DNA of 19,278 nucleotides from Pleurotus ostreatus/Saccharomyces cerevisiae fusant (taxonomy: Eukaryota > Opisthokonta), in NCBI GenBank assembly GCA_024196135.1, contig JAMQCK010000608.1, positions 1 through 19,278 of the forward strand, in the 5' to 3' direction. The position numbers and the translations under genes are program-made. The notes beneath the pieces were generated by a model, which had not been told where the DNA came from, made no database searches, and worked only from the letters and a program-made list of their open reading frames with translations. Positions 1 through 8,738 of the stretch are shown piece by piece; the stretch's first letter is position 1, and every line of letters begins with the position of its first letter.

Positions 1-37
1 ATCTGTCCACAACGCGTGTCTGACGCGTCTTTTTCAG

Positions 38-1817
38 CCTACAAGCCCAAAGGCGCCCTCAAGGCCGATGATCTCAGGCGTCGCCGCGAGGAGCAGCAGG
101 TTGAGATTCGTAGACAAAAGCGCGAAGAGAACATCTCCAAGCGTCGCAACTTCCTGCCCTCCTCCGGCGCTGATTCCGACGATGAGGGAGGCGCGGGTCT
201 CAACTGGGACACTCCCGTGCGTGCACAGTCGCGATGGCGCCCCGATTTATGCTGATAGTCCACCTAGCTCGCTGAAGATATGATCCAGGGCGTGTTCTCC
301 GACGATCCCGACCGCCAGCTTGAGGCGACGACCAAGTTCCGCAAGCTGCTCTCCAAGGAGAAGAACCCACCCATCGAGCGTGTCATCGAGTGCGGCGTCG
401 TCGCGCGCTTCGTTGAATTCCTCAAGACTGGCCAGCCTATGCTACAGGTGTGTTTGATCGGACCACTCAGTCGTGTACATGCTCACTAACCGCGTTTCTC
501 TGGAAAGTTCGAAGCTGCTTGGGCCCTCACTAACATCGCATCTGGCACCGCGGAGCACACCCAGGTTGTTATCAATGCTCAGGCAGTTCCCGAGTTCATC
601 AAGCTGCTCTCATCGCCCGTACTCGATGTCCGGGAGCAGGCTGTCTGGGCTCTGGGCAACATTGCAGGCGACAGCCCGCAGTGCCGCGACTACGTCCTCG
701 AACAGGGTGCTCTGCGCCCTCTGCTCACGCTTTTGAGCGAGAACCACAAGCTCAGCATGTTGCGCAATGCCACCTGGACCCTCAGCAACTTCTGCCGTGG
801 CAAGTCGCCGCAGCCGAACTGGGACCTGGTGCGTTGTGTCTCATTACTTTCTAAATAGTAAATTGACTTTCATTGTTTACAGATCTCGCCGGCTTTGACT
901 GTGCTTACAAAGCTTATCTACTCCCTCGACGATGAGATCCTCATCGACGCCTGCTGGGCGATTTCATACCTCTCCGATGGGTCAAACGACAAGATTCAGG
1001 CTGTCATCGAGTCCGGCGTCTGCCGACGGCTCGTCGACCTCCTCATGCACAGTTCAACCTCCGTGCAGACCCCTGCTCTCCGCTCCGTCGGCAACATCGT
1101 CACCGGAGATGACCTCCAGACCCAGGTTGTCATCGCATCTGGCGCACTCCCCGCACTCCTTGCCCTCTTGTCATCGACCAAGGACGGAATCCGGAAGGAG
1201 GCGTGCTGGACTATCTCCAACATCACCGCTGGATCGCCCCCGCAAATCCAGGCTGTCATTGACGCCAACATCATCCCACCACTCATCAACATCCTCTCCA
1301 ATGCCGACTTCAAGACGCGCAAGGAGGCATGCTGGGCGATTTCCAACGCCACGTCCGGTGGTCTTCAGGAGCCGTCGCAGATCCGCTACCTTGTCCAGCA
1401 GGGCTGCATCAAGCCATTGTGCGACCTGCTCACGATGATGGACAACAAGATCATCCAGGTTGCGCTCGACGGCTTGGATAACATCCTGAAGGTCGGCGAG
1501 ATGGACAAGCAGGCTGCTGGCCCGGGCGCCGTCAACCAATATGCGCTCTACGTTGAGGAGGCGGGCGGCATGGTCACCATCCACAACCTCCAGCAGCACG
1601 ACAACCTCGACATCTACAAGAAGGCGTTCAACATCATGGACAAGTACTTCCCTGATGAGGAGGATGTCGACACTGGCATCGCTGCGCCGAACGTCGATGC
1701 GACTGGCGCGTTCGCAGTACGTACTTTGACTGACTTTCGAACTACTCTTTGCTCATTTCTATTCAGTTCCACTCGGACGTCAGCGCGCCCCAGGGCGGCT
1801 TCAACTTCGGGAGTTAG
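38..1817 (+). CDS. SRP1: Importin subunit alpha (karyopherin alpha), 5'-partial
   Basis: Adaptor that binds classical nuclear localisation signals and pairs with importin-beta to carry cargo into the nucleus. Exons read 38-216, 268-447, 508-828, 883-1716 and 1767-1817 (stop TAG 1815-1817). The visible part is about 520 residues, so only roughly 10-15 N-terminal residues are missing. Positions 1-37 look like the end of an intron: CTGAC branch-like site at 20-24 and TTTTTCAG acceptor ending at 37. The first visible segment is the basic importin-beta-binding domain ([19 protein letters not shown], then KRRN). It is followed by about ten armadillo repeats with the NLS-binding Trp/Asn ladder: [49 protein letters not shown]. 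Central repeats lose the pair ([20 protein letters not shown]), as in the family. The C-terminus ends GGFNFGS. The first 51-nt intron (217-267) restores [14 protein letters not shown]. No start codon is visible; the in-frame GTG at 16 lies inside the intron. Confidence 0.95.
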
Positions 1818-2124
1818 ATGCAGATCCAGACGACTGTCGGTTATGGGGTGTAGCTCAATTATCGCTAATTGGCTGTACTGCTTACCATCTCTTATTGTTT
1901 TCCCTCTCTGATGTCTTTGTAACGTACACTCATATCCCGTCTCTTCCTTTCCATTCTCATATAGTACAACCATTGTATGTCTACACCCGAAGTTCAGCTT
2001 TTGTTGCTCGGTGTTTCTTGATAGCTAGCTCAGTGGCCTGGAAGCCCTGGCAGGCCTCGCTCGGTGTGATTGTGTTCGCGCGTATGGTATCGTACGATAT
2101 ACCGGTCCTTGTTCGTACATTCGA
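1818..2124. other. Convergent 3' intergenic region
   Basis: About 300 bp separate the importin-alpha stop from the stop of the oppositely oriented DUF5695-type gene. The sequence is T-rich on the plus strand near 1890-1990, as expected for 3' untranslated and termination sequence. I see no canonical AATAAA, no RNA gene and no repeat. Short open frames here have no coding character. Confidence 0.5.
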
Positions 2125-5100
2125 CTAGGCAAAGGTTATGGATGCTGTGAATCCGGAGAATTGAACAACGTATGCCCCTGCGTCCTCCGTCGCGTTCGTC
2201 GTCGGTGCAAGCGTGCCCACGCCATCTACCGACGCTGTCTGTGTTACTCCCACTCGCGCATTAGGTGCAGCCGCGCCATTCCCGACCGCGTCGACGAGCG
2301 TCAGCGTGACCGACAGAGCCTGCGGGTCGAAGCTGACGGAGGCGAAAGACCCTGCGTCGGCGGTGAACAGGGCGCCCAGAGGTGCGACGAACACCCTGCG
2401 GCGTGAGCTATCGAGGACATCGACCTCGATGGTGCCCTCGCGAGAGGTCACGACGCCTCCGTAGGCCTGCCAGCCGTACGTCGGGTGCTCGAGGATGTAG
2501 GTGCCCATGCCCATGGCGTGTCCGGAGAAGGACTGGCCGTAGTCGCCGGTGTAGCCATCCCATTTGAGCGTGTCTGCGAAGGAGTGGAAGGACGCGGCGG
2601 GGAAGCCGGCGTCATTGATGCTTGAGAGGGCACCGGACTAGAAGCAAGATGAGAGGTGTGTAGAGTGTGGGTGAATAGAAAGACTTACCAGTCCTCCGAA
2701 GGCAGTGCGCAGAAGCCAGTAGTCACTCGGGTCAGACTCATACGCAAAGAGCAGCGGCAGAGCATTCAGCGAGCTGCCGTAGTGGTGGATCTGTCGCTCG
2801 AAGCGCTGCAGCTTTCCGCCGTAGATGTTGTCCCTAACCCTCGTTAGCGATATCTTGACACGCGGTGGTCATGAAGCTCACCAGTAGCGCCGCGCATTTC
2901 CATTGTAGCCCCAGTGAGGGACGGAGGGCTGATAGCCAAGGATGGAGTCGATAGTGTTGCTCGCAGTGGTGCTATCGTTGAAGTACTTGCTCCAGACGTA
3001 AACGCCCTCTTGCCCGGTTGAGTCCCAGGCTTGCTCGGAGCCGAAGCTGTCAACGATATGAATGAGTTCGGACATCTGCAAGAAAACCAGATTGCTACGT
3101 ACGGGTAACGCTGGCGTGCCCAGTTCGCCTGACGGCTCCGCATGCCATTCTCGACGGCGGTCGCATTCGCGTGCCCCTCGCGCTTCAAGTCCTCTAGGAT
3201 GTACAGATACACCGTCTCGCCCATAAGCCCAACGTCTAGGAGAATTGAATCATCAACCTTCGTTCATCCCTGGCGAGGCCAACTCACCAACGTAGCCAAC
3301 ATCGCCAGCAGACATCCGAATGACGGTCGACGCGGCTTGGGATAGGTACCTTCGCGCGAAATCAGTATTGACCTCCGTTGAAATGGGCTCTCATACCAAT
3401 CTGCCGTGTGCACGCTGACCAAGTCAGGATAGTTTTTCGCAACGCGGTACAGCGCCCAGTGCAAAGCCGCTACGTGCACGTAGTCGTACGCGCGCTGGAC
3501 ATTGTACGAGTCGGCTGAATGGAGACTTAGTCGATGCGCTGGACCTTGCAGTCGCTACTCACCTTTGTTCCACGACCACCAAACGCCCCAATCGACATTG
3601 CTCGGGTACTTGTAGTCCACTGCGCCCGGCTCATAGAAGAATACAGACTATAGAAGGTTGGCAAGCAGGTGTGTTGATCTACGAGGCTTGCCCACCTTCT
3701 TGACAGAGAAGTCCTCGTTCTGAATATTGCCGACCACGGTCTCGGCGACGAACTGCAAAGTATGTGAGCGACGACGACAGACCTATAGCAAGGAGAAACA
3801 CTGACCTGTTCCATCTTGGCCACCTCATCGGCGTTGGGCTGCATGAACTGCTTCATCGCAGCGGCAAGGTAGACGGTACCACCCTCGTCGGAGAGGCCTG
3901 CACAGCATTAGCATTTCGTGAAGCAAGATCATGCTCACTCACCAGAGATCCACACACGCGGATCATTCAGCACGATATCTCTGGCCTCGTAGTCGTAGGT
4001 GATGATGGACGGCGCGCGACCGAAGGGATCCGATGTGTCCGTGAACCAGGCATCCGTCGTCAACTACAGCGTATGTCAGTCAGAAGACGAGCCGAAGCAA
4101 ATCATCGCACTCACAAACTCGCCCATATCCGCAATCGTCTGCACCGCACTCTTCGTCAACCAATACGACACCGTCGCCAACGTCCCATCCTCAAACGTCA
4201 CCTGCAACCTCGCCCTCCCCCACCCCTCCACCGTCAAATCATACCCCACCACCCCCTCCTCCACCGCGTCCCCATTCTCCTCCCAGCTCAGCGCGCCCTC
4301 TGGTTCCACGGCAATCCGCGATATGGGCGACCCGTAACGGACGAACAACTTCGCCGTCGCGCCGGCGGAGATGATGTACCCGGGGATGCCCTCGAGGACG
4401 GGGTGCGAGGCGGCGGCGAGGGCGTCGTTGATGGTGCGGATGCTCGGGGCGACGAGGAAGCGGAGGCCGTAGGTGCGGGATTCGCCGGGTTGGAGGGTGA
4501 GGGAGGTGGGGGCGTTCCAGGGGTCGACGGAAGACCATTCGTTTTGGGCGTAGGCGAGGGTGTGGAATTGCCATTCGTATAGACCTGGAACTGGGTAAGA
4601 TACTGAAGATAGATTTTGCGAAAATAGGCGCGCACCCTCGAAGGTCTGCGACTGGTAGTATGGCCAAGGTGAAGTGTCTTCTTGCAAGAAGCGCCAGCCC
4701 TCGAGCGGGGAGCTGTCCACTGGGATGACGACCAGGGGTGCATCGGTTCCGGAGAGCGGGGTGACTTGTACATATCCTGCATCCGCGCCTGACAATGATT
4801 GTGGTGTTAGTGATTCATCGCATTAGACTACATATACTCCGTTACTGACCTATGTAAGGGTCGAAGAATGCACACTTCGTGTTGACTTCGTCGGCGGTTT
4901 TGTCTGTCAGGATCTGTAAAAATGTCACTTTCGAGTGTCGGCAAGTATTTCAGACCGGGCACTTGCGCTGTTGAACTCAAGAGGCGCACCCTACTTGGAG
5001 GTCAATATCCACCAAATTGCATGTAGCCTGAGGGTTATGCTCACCAAAGCACCAATCTCCACCGCAGAGCCCTGACTGTTCACGATATCGAACAATAGCT

Positions 5101-5521
5101 GCACGGTGTCCCCGTCCTGCACCCAACGCCTTGTAATATTCAGCAACGGATTCCTTCCCAGCGTCGGCCCCAGGTTCGCAGCCGCCAGCGTATCTCCGTT
5201 GACCTCCAATGCCGACACAGTCGCACGCGACGCAGCCGTATCGCCATCCACCCAGTTGTTACTGCCTTCCAAACGCGCACGATAAGTGAGGTCTCCGACA
5301 TGGTACTGCCCGTTGGCAGAGCGGTTTCCCATGATGTCGCCAGGGATATAATCGAAGCCAGCAGGACTGACGAGGGAGTAGAGCGTCTGAGAGTCCTTCA
5401 CGAGTGAGAGCGTAAAGCCAGAGGTGCTGAAGTCGAGCGTGCCATCCTCGAGACCGAGTTGACTGCGAGCAAGTCCAGCCGCACCAAGCAGAAGCGCAAG
5501 CCTCTTGATAGGGTGACGCAT
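2125..5521 (-). CDS. Secreted DUF5695 / six-hairpin glycosidase-like protein
   Basis: Predicted secreted protein of 892 residues. The family assignment is from memory (fungal proteins with LGLEDGTLDF near the N-terminus, GLSDEGG and WDSTGQEGVY motifs), often labelled DUF5695 or six-hairpin glycosidase-like. A carbohydrate-active role is inferred, and no substrate can be named. Exons, minus strand: 5521-5045, 4990-4967, 4913-4850, 4788-4636, 4584-4115, 4063-3943, 3897-3806, 3752-3696, 3647-3563, 3514-3397, 3349-3288, 3235-3103, 3046-2882, 2833-2689, 2637-2125. Lengths total 2679 nt and keep phase throughout. Residues 1-20 (MRHPIKRLALLLGAAGLARS) form a signal peptide. Residues 20-390 look beta-rich. 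About 400-720 are rich in Trp/Tyr and resemble an alpha/alpha barrel (DWGVWWSWNK, HWGYNGNARRYW). From about 750 a beta-rich tail ends FTASITFA. The start at 5521 is preferred to an in-frame ATG at 5614 because the signal peptide begins there and a TATA box lies between them. Introns 2 and 4 are unusual. Confidence 0.7.
4914..4966 (-). other. GC-AG intron 2 of the DUF5695-type gene
   Basis: The 53-nt intron starts GCAAGT and ends TTTTTACAG. Using GC as donor joins GAPLEFNS to ILTDKTADEV in frame and matches the family spacing as remembered. The nearest GT (4962) with the same acceptor throws the next exon out of frame. With a later acceptor after CCTGACAG the frame survives, but the protein is two residues shorter at this point. 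The flanking exon 4967-4990 is a 24-nt microexon. Confidence 0.65.
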
Positions 5522-6056
5522 CGTCTTCGCCACGTCCCACAGGTCGCGTAAGTGGGCCTCAAGCAGCCCGTGCAGCCAGCCGGGGAGGATGCCCGCCGCT
5601 ATATATGCAGGCATCCCTCGGGCCGTCGTCGGAGGGTTGTTAGCAGGCTATACCTCGTGATAGAATGATAGAAGGTGGGGGACCATGCGATGCTGTCGCT
5701 ACCGCGCTCTATGGCCTGGTCGAGCACTTGGTCTTTGCGAAGCCGGCCCGTAGGGTGTTTATGATGGTGGGAGTGGAGGAGGGAGGTCAGGAACGGAAGG
5801 GTGAGGGGATTTATCGCGATAGTGAACTCGGAGGTGAAGGTCGTTGCAAATGCCGACCTAACAATTGTCTTATCCACATCACACCTGCAGCTGGTATCAG
5901 CTCTTGCGGCTGCATCATGAGCGTTCGAGTAGTCTGATATTCTGAGACATTGACATGGAGGTCGAGGACGAGTAGACGCGCACCGACGCCACAAATGTTG
6001 ATGAGATGATCACAACGCGCTTTGCCAGGCGCGTCTCTTGAACCCCTTCATGATCC
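5522..6056. promoter_or_regulatory. Bidirectional promoter region (DUF5695-type gene / LSM5)
   Basis: This 535-bp stretch between divergent start codons holds no convincing gene. On the minus side there is a TATA box at 5599-5605. A long purine-rich plus strand at about 5760-5840 is pyrimidine-rich when read toward the secreted-protein gene. GTGGGG at 5675-5680 fits the SYGGRG consensus of Mig1/CreA-type carbon repressors, and AGGGG near 5803-5808 fits a stress-response element. Both are short matches and unproven. The LSM5 side has no obvious TATA box. Confidence 0.45.
5599..5605 (-). promoter_or_regulatory. TATA box of the DUF5695-type gene
   Basis: The minus strand reads TATATAG here, ending 78 nt before the ATG at 5521. 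Transcription would start downstream of this box, so the in-frame ATG at 5614 would not be in the mRNA. That supports translation from 5521, where the signal peptide begins. Confidence 0.55.
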
Positions 6057-6530
6057 ATGGCTTCGCAAATCCTCCCCCTTGGTACGCATCGCCCTCTCAA
6101 TACGGACAAGAATCCCTCTTGACACGGTGACCCCCAGAGCTGATCGATCGGTGTATTGGCTCGCGGATATGGGTCGTCATGAAGAACGACCATGAATTCA
6201 CGGGGACGCTCCTGGGCTTCGACGACTTCGTCAGTGCGTATAGAGATAATCTGCACACTCGCATGCAGGTCTGACAGAAATGACTTGTAGACATGGTCCT
6301 GGAAGACGTTACCGAGTAGTGCGCACTCCCCCTTGTCTCTTCAAAGCCCAATGGCTGACGCCGTCACAGCGAGACTACTGCTGCTGGAAGGAAAAAGACC
6401 CAGCTGGCACAGACATTACTGAACGGAAATAACATCTGTATTGTAAGTTCGATGTCTTTCCATCATGTAGGCGCAAGCTAACGGAGGGGAACCTCAGTTG
6501 ATTCCTGGAAGCGCTGGCCCAGAGGATTGA
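6057..6530 (+). CDS. LSM5: U6 snRNA-associated Sm-like protein LSm5
   Basis: Subunit of the heteroheptameric Lsm rings. Lsm2-8 binds the 3' end of U6 snRNA in the nucleus, and Lsm1-7 promotes mRNA decapping and decay in the cytoplasm. Five exons, 6057-6081, 6138-6233, 6291-6318, 6370-6442 and 6498-6530 (TGA), encode 84 residues, the usual length for LSm5. The protein starts MASQILPLELIDRCIGSRIW. The Sm1 motif includes VVMKNDHEFTGTLLGFDDFV and NMVLEDVTEY. The Sm2 motif is LLNGNNICILIPGS, followed by AGPED at the C-terminus. A basic GRKKTQLAQ segment links them. Introns are 56, 57, 51 and 55 nt, and several exons are under 30 nt, which explains why no long open frame marks the gene. The ATG at 6057 is chosen because it gives the expected N-terminus; ATG 6050 is out of frame. 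Confidence 0.95.
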
Positions 6531-6925
6531 TTTGGCATCCCCTTGTATTTTTACCTCTCGTTGGACATCCATCTCGATGCTTTCCTCTTGTGACCGTGGT
6601 CTATACGCACTTCTCGGAAGCCCAGAGACTGAAGAAGTAACCCTGTTTACCGTGTGCCGAACGAACCCGCAACCGGAGCATCCCTGTCAGGAGAGCCTTG
6701 TGTCCCCCCTCAGAGATATTTGAGTATATACGACGGAACTCAAAGGGTCACATAGGCCTGTCAAAGTGAAGGCAGAACATCGGTGAACATGATGTTCTCG
6801 GAAATTAGCGCGCTGGGCGTCTCGATCGCGTCGCGCCCGCCACGTGCACCTTTTCCTCGACTTCCGTCCCGCCCTCCCGACCCACGAGCATCCTCCTCCG
6901 CCGCCGGGCGCCCCCACCGACCAGA
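6531..6925 (+). promoter_or_regulatory. LSM5 3' region and MRPS16 promoter
   Basis: No gene is visible in these 395 bp. The first part is presumably LSM5 3' untranslated sequence. Toward MRPS16 there is a TATA-like GTATATACG near 6723-6731. A palindromic E-box CACGTG at 6841-6846, about 80 bp before the ATG, would suit a bHLH factor of Cbf1 type. A C-rich pyrimidine tract at about 6848-6922 is typical of fungal core promoters and leaders. The assignments are motif matches only. Confidence 0.4.
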
Positions 6926-7505
6926 ATGACGATGAAAATCCGGCTGGCGATGCACGGCCACCGCAACCACCGCATCTTCCACCTCGTCGCCATCAACTCC
7001 GACAAGCGGCGGAACGCGCGCCCCACGGAGCTCCTGGGCATCTACGACCCGCACCTGAACGACCAGGGCCGCAAGACGGTCGAGTGGGCGGTGGACCGCA
7101 TCCGGTACTGGCTGTCTGTGGGCGCGCAGCCGACGAAGTCGGCGGTGAAGCTGCTGGAGACGGTGCGTGGTGTGCTAGGGTGTGCGGGAAGGGGTCGCTG
7201 ACGGCTCTGTGCTTTCGCAGGGCAACATCATCCCGCCCAACTCGCGCTGGCACCCGGCCTCGCACGCGGAGAAGAAGGAGCGGCGGAAGGTCGTCGAGTC
7301 GCAGAAGGAGGAGTTTGCGCGGACCCAGGCAGCAGAGCCCACGAGCACGACGCCCACGCTCGACGCCGTGCGCCAACAGCTCGCGGAGAAGGAGGCTCAG
7401 TCGAAGCAGCGCGCGCCGGGGGACATACCTGAGGTGCGGGCGATCCCCAAGGCGGGAGAGCAGCTCTCGTCCTCCGATCCGACACATTCACCGCAGGCAC
7501 AGTAG
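6926..7505 (+). CDS. MRPS16: Mitochondrial small ribosomal subunit protein bS16m
   Basis: Homologue of bacterial ribosomal protein S16 in the mitochondrial small subunit. Exon 1 is 6926-7162, exon 2 is 7221-7505 (TAG 7503-7505), with one 58-nt intron (GTGCGT...TTTCGCAG). The product is 173 residues. Residues 3-80 carry the S16 core: MKIRLAMHGHRNHRIFHLVA, then RRNARPTELLGIYDPH, then VDRIRYWLSVGAQPTKSAVK. Exon 2 gives NIIPPNSRWHP followed by a charged, Lys/Glu- and Gln-rich C-terminal extension of about 80 residues. Such extensions are common in fungal mitoribosomal proteins. There is no long cleavable presequence before the core, which is known for S16m. ATGs at 6926 and 6932 are both possible starts, differing by two residues. 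Exon 2 ends 51 bp from the stop of the opposing acyl-CoA-binding gene. Confidence 0.9.
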
Positions 7506-7556
7506 TCTGTTCGACGCCTATATACATTAATGCTGCTCCGTAATGTCACCACTCCC

Positions 7557-8416
7557 TCAGGTCGATGTGAAGAGTGCCCTAATATTTTCGTGCCCCGCCT
7601 CCTCAGCAAGCTCCACTGCCGTCAAGCCGTCGGGATCCTGCTAATGGTTAACCTTCAATCCATGCACTTTCGGCATCACACGCACCTTGCACTGCGTATC
7701 CGCCCCTCTCGCTAATAACATCTTCACCGCCTCCACATTCCCCCGGTCGGTTGCCAGATGTAGTGGCGTGAAGCCCTACGAGCATGTCAGCCGGCCATCC
7801 TCCCAACTCTCACCATGCCTTCACTCACATACTCATCCTTCTCATCCACCCCTTTCTCCGGATGCGCGTCCAGATACGCCGCTATCCTGTCCGCATCGTT
7901 CGCCACCGCATACCCATGCAAATTCTCCTCCACCTCCCCCTCTGGCGCAGCCATCCGGCTGACGTTCACGCCCAACCCTCCTCCCTTCTTCGCGCTTGCC
8001 TCATCGTCGCTGTCGTCCCAGATATCATCCTCGTCTTTCCTTGCTTCCTTCCCTTTTGCCTTTTCGCTCTTCTGCGGTGGCTGAGGCGCCGCCCCATCCC
8101 ATCCCAGCTCCTTCGCGCGTTCGATGTATCTTGCCTCCGCTACCTCAATTGTTGGGTACTTCTTCCCCCACTCCACCCATGCGTCCCATTTCGCCCGCCC
8201 CGTCATGTCGAAGAGGGATGGGCGCGACGTGGTGGGTGCCGCCCCGACGGTCGCGCACTTGAACAAGCCATACAGCTGCGCGCAGGGTCAGACGTGTTGC
8301 ACGTTCAGACGGAAAGAGATGGTTGAGACCTCAAGCTTCACAGCCGTCGATACTTTCGCTAGCGAGGGCGCATTGGAGAGGTACGCAGCCGCGGCCTCGA
8401 ATTCCGCGGAGGGCAT
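7557..8416 (-). CDS. Acyl-CoA-binding protein with ankyrin repeats (ACBD6-like)
   Basis: Binds long-chain acyl-CoA esters and probably presents them through its ankyrin repeats to partner enzymes or membranes (role by family analogy). Exons, minus strand: 8416-8330, 8275-7829, 7775-7686, 7637-7557 (TGA). Introns are 54, 53 and 48 nt and the product is 234 residues. Residues 1-85 form the ACB domain: FEAAAAYLSN, LYGLFKCATVGAAPTTSRP, then AKWDAWVEWGKKYPTIEVAE and ARYIERAKELGW. An acidic/Lys linker follows (DEDDIWDDSDDEAS, possible CK2 sites). Ankyrin repeats come next: LHGYAVANDADRIAAYLDAH, then GFTPLHLATDRGNVEAVKML, then DPDGLTAVELAEEAGHENIR. There is no signal peptide or membrane segment, so a cytosolic or nuclear location is expected. 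It lies tail to head behind TOR on the same strand. Confidence 0.88.
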
Positions 8417-8738
8417 GATGACGATCGGACGCAGGCCCTGCCGGATATGGCAGGCTTTGTGACTGTTCAGAGTGGCAAATGGTCATGTGAGGAAATTGTT
8501 GAGCTTCGTCGGGAGACGGTTGAACTGGCTCGAGCGCAAACACAAGGGCAATGAGATGTGAAAGCGATATTCCAAAGCAAAAGATACAGTATACAAGTCA
8601 TAACATACATGACTGATAGTCCAACCGTAAGGAAATGCATAGCAAAAACAATGTCTAGATCAATCGTGGTAGCCAGCGCCGTAGGGTGCCCATCCTGCAA
8701 CGCGGGAAGCCCATCCTGCAACGCGGGCAGCTCTTCCT
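8417..8738 (-). promoter_or_regulatory. TOR 3' untranslated region and ACBD6-like promoter
   Basis: These 322 bp lie between the TOR stop and the ACBD6-like start on the same strand. They hold a 21-bp tandem duplication just past the TOR stop and a short inverted repeat (CCTGCC 8437-8442 / GGCAGG 8449-8454) about 20-40 nt before the downstream ATG. No RNA gene or coding exon is evident. Confidence 0.45.
8688..8728. repeat. Two-copy 21-bp tandem repeat after the TOR stop
   Basis: The unit GCCCATCCTGCAACGCGGGA (plus strand) starts at 8688 and again at 8709. The two 21-bp units differ only near their last base (A versus C). The array ends about 10 bp from the TOR stop codon, so it would lie at the very start of the 3' untranslated region. 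Confidence 0.8.

Noticed and set aside
16..37. GTG at 16 as a start codon for importin-alpha
   Set aside because: The stretch ends in a strong TTTTTCAG acceptor preceded by a CTGAC branch-like site, and nuclear fungal genes rarely start at GTG. The true ATG is expected in an upstream exon.
980..1110. Missing Trp/Asn residues in central importin-alpha armadillo repeats as possible degeneration
   Set aside because: Loss of the Trp/Asn ladder between the major and minor NLS-binding sites is normal for importin-alpha, so it is not an anomaly.
3764..4582. 272-codon open frame on the plus strand
   Set aside because: It lies antisense to well-supported exons of the DUF5695-type gene. Its translation is Arg/His/Gly-rich, as expected from the reverse complement of GC-biased codons, and matches nothing.
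4239..4782. Two overlapping Pro/Arg/Ser-rich open frames on the minus strand
   Set aside because: They are alternative frames of DUF5695-type exons 4 and 5. The accepted frame carries the family-like sequence and keeps phase across introns.
5522..5614. Longer N-terminus for the DUF5695-type protein from ATG 5614
   Set aside because: A TATA box lies inside this stretch and the signal peptide begins at 5521. The added residues would bury the signal peptide.
5665..5937. 90-codon plus-strand open frame in the divergent promoter
   Set aside because: It lacks the codon bias of neighbouring exons, has no recognisable motif and occupies a purine-rich promoter region.
6640..6680. Possible tRNA-like stretch around GAACGAACCCGCAACCGG
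   Set aside because: No acceptor-stem pairing, anticodon arm or matching A and B boxes could be found around it.
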